56,020 nucleotides of DNA from Acidobacteriota bacterium (GTDB lineage: Bacteria > Acidobacteriota > Vicinamibacteria > Vicinamibacterales > JAHECP01): assembly GCA_024641665.1 (NCBI GenBank), contig JAHECP010000019.1:1-56020 (forward strand), written 5' to 3'. How positions within the stretch are numbered: the first letter of the stretch is position 1; each line of letters opens with the position of its first letter. Of the stretch, positions 54,793 to 56,020 are shown piece by piece. The notes beneath the pieces were generated by a model that was not told the origin of the DNA, made no database searches, and saw only the letters and a program-made list of their open reading frames with translations. Both the position numbers and the translations under genes were made by a program.

Positions 54793-56020
54793 GTGCCGTT
54801 CACCTCGTTGCACCTGCATCCCAACCTGCTCAAGGGCCTGAAGGAGCTGGGCTTCGCCCGGCCGACCCCCGTGCAGGCCGACGCCATTCCGCCCGCGCTC
54901 GCCGGCCGCGACGTGCTGGCGAGCGCCATGACCGGCAGCGGCAAGACGGCGGCGTTCCTGCTGCCGATCCTCCACAAGCTGATCGAGAAGCCGCGCGGGA
55001 AGACGCGTGCGCTCGTGATCACGCCGACGCGCGAGCTGGCGGCCCAGATCCTGGAGGACTTGCGCGGGATGGCCGTGCACACGCCCGTCACGGCGGCCGC
55101 CGTCTTCGGCGGCGTGGGCATGGGGCCGCAGGAGCACGCGTTCCGGGCCGGCGTGGACGTCATCGTCGGCACGCCCGGCCGCCTGCTCGATCATTTCAGG
55201 TCGTCCTACGCGAAGCTGGGCGGACTGGAGTTCCTGGTGCTGGACGAAGCGGACCGCATGCTGGACATGGGCTTCCTGCCCGAGATCCGACGCGTGCTGC
55301 GCCACATCCCCGCGCGCCGGCAGACGCTGTTCTTCAGCGCCACCATGCCCGCGCCGATCGTCGAGCTCACGCGCGAGATGCTGCGCAACCCGGTCACGGT
55401 GAGCCTCGGGCGGCCGTCGACGCCTGCCGTGGGCATCACGCAGGCGGTCTACCCGGTCCCCCAGCCGCTCAAGCCGGCGCTGCTCGTCACCTTGCTCGGG
55501 CGGGGCGAGATCCACGACGCGCTCGTGTTCACGCGGACCAAGCACCGCGCGGAGCGCCTGGCGCGGCATCTCATCCAGCACGGCGTGAAGGCCGACCGGA
55601 TCCACGGCAATCGCTCGCAGCCGCAGCGGACGGCGGCGCTGGCGAACTTCAAGGACGGGACGACGCGCGTGCTGGTGGCCACCAACATCGCGGCGCGGGG
55701 CATCGACGTGGAGGCGCTCGGTCACGTCGTGAACTTCGACGTGCCGGCGGCGCCGGAGGATTACGTTCACCGCGTCGGCCGCACGGCGCGTGCCGAGCTG
55801 ACGGGCGACGCGTTCACCTTCGTGTCGCCCGAGGAGGAAGGCGATCTGCGGGCGATCGAGAAGGCCATCGGCAAGACGCTGCCGCGCGTGACCGTGCCGG
55901 ACTTCGACTACCGCGCGCGAGAGACCGAACGCCTCGAGGTGCCGCTCCGCGAGCGCATCGCGGCCATCCGCACGCGCAAGGCCGACGAGCGCGCGCGGGC
56001 GAAGATCAACGCCGCGCGAC
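54793..56020 (+). CDS. DEAD-box RNA helicase (RhlE-like), truncated by the window edge
   Basis: An ATP-dependent RNA helicase beginning at GTG 54793 and open to the last base. Motifs in order: FARPTPVQADAIPPAL (Q motif), SAMTGSGKTAAFLLP (Walker A), PTRELAAQ (Ia), TPGRLLDH (Ib), LDEADRMLDMGF (II, DEAD), FSATMPAPI (III, SAT), LVFTRTKHRAERLARHL (IV), IAARGIDVEALGHVVNFD (V), and HRVGRTARA (VI). The C-terminal tail RTRKADERARAKINAAR is basic, as in RhlE enzymes that act on ribosome assembly or RNA decay. It is downstream of the hydrogenase group but unrelated to it. Confidence 0.95.
   Translation, partial: MPFTSLHLHPNLLKGLKELGFARPTPVQADAIPPALAGRDVLASAMTGSGKTAAFLLPILHKLIEKPRGKTRALVITPTRELAAQILEDLRGMAVHTPVTAAAVFGGVGMGPQEHAFRAGVDVIVGTPGRLLDHFRSSYAKLGGLEFLVLDEADRMLDMGFLPEIRRVLRHIPARRQTLFFSATMPAPIVELTREMLRNPVTVSLGRPSTPAVGITQAVYPVPQPLKPALLVTLLGRGEIHDALVFTRTKHRAERLARHLIQHGVKADRIHGNRSQPQRTAALANFKDGTTRVLVATNIAARGIDVEALGHVVNFDVPAAPEDYVHRVGRTARAELTGDAFTFVSPEEEGDLRAIEKAIGKTLPRVTVPDFDYRARETERLEVPLRERIAAIRTRKADERARAKINAAR

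Overview
The window is about 56 kb of GC-rich DNA, probably from an Acidobacteriota genome, with Vicinamibacteria the best guess. This rests on the gene families present: an ABC3/FtsX permease of the acidobacterial 'duplicated orphan permease' kind, tricorn-like and TolB-like propeller proteins, a DUF1028 protein, exported LolA-like proteins, and a group 3b NiFe hydrogenase. Taxonomy is inference from gene content, because no rRNA gene is present. Almost every reading frame is open on both strands at this GC, so many long ORFs are shadows, and start sites were chosen by homology and ribosome binding sites.

Layout. 0-1.3 kb: the end of an insertion sequence that has cut an SDR dehydrogenase. 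1.4-7.1 kb: a small membrane protein, an exported DUF481-like protein, then a housekeeping run of cell-wall amidase, GerMN lipoprotein-like protein, RNase PH and RdgB. 7.2-9.3 kb: a propeller lipoprotein abutting a truncated histidine kinase. 10-15.3 kb: an apparent operon of isocitrate/isopropylmalate-type dehydrogenase, HMG-CoA-lyase-type lyase, family III CoA-transferase and LeuC/LeuD-type hydratase, which looks like a pathway for a branched or methyl-substituted C5-C6 hydroxy acid. 15.3-17.8 kb: ROK kinase, exported protein, a decayed metallophosphatase and TatA.

18.0-25.6 kb: a 7.5-kb integrated element in tRNA-Pro(UGG). It is bounded by a perfect 51-bp repeat of the tRNA 3' end. It carries a tyrosine integrase, an excisionase-like HTH protein and a ParDE pair near its right end, plus a poorly characterised winged-helix-like protein at its left end. 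Its cargo is partly decayed: a frameshifted lipoprotein-metalloprotease, a DUF2321 gene with a stop codon, and small ORFs. 25.6-38.2 kb: DUF1028, a PRC/MgtE-N/CBS protein with an Nramp-like transporter and a DedA protein, a large hybrid histidine kinase, and an envelope group of MprF, PAP2 and a Ddl-like ATP-grasp ligase. 38.2-41.2 kb: two further toxin-antitoxin pairs and an IS3-family element. 41.3-49.4 kb: tricorn-like protease, ABC3 permease with an internal deletion, and a BamA-like barrel with an exported partner. 49.6-54.7 kb: a tightly overlapped group 3b hydrogenase operon with its maturation protease. The window ends inside a DEAD-box RNA helicase.

Dispersed repeats are prominent. 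An 88-bp multi-hairpin element lies 16-18 nt before the start codons of rph, the dehydrogenase gene and leuD. Two copies of a 160-205-bp element with inverted GTGCAC arrays lie downstream of gene 3' ends. A short GGCTGAAGCC palindrome occurs three times, and a 132-bp foldback element lies inside the tRNA-borne island. These repeats and the island cargo are the least explained parts of the window.
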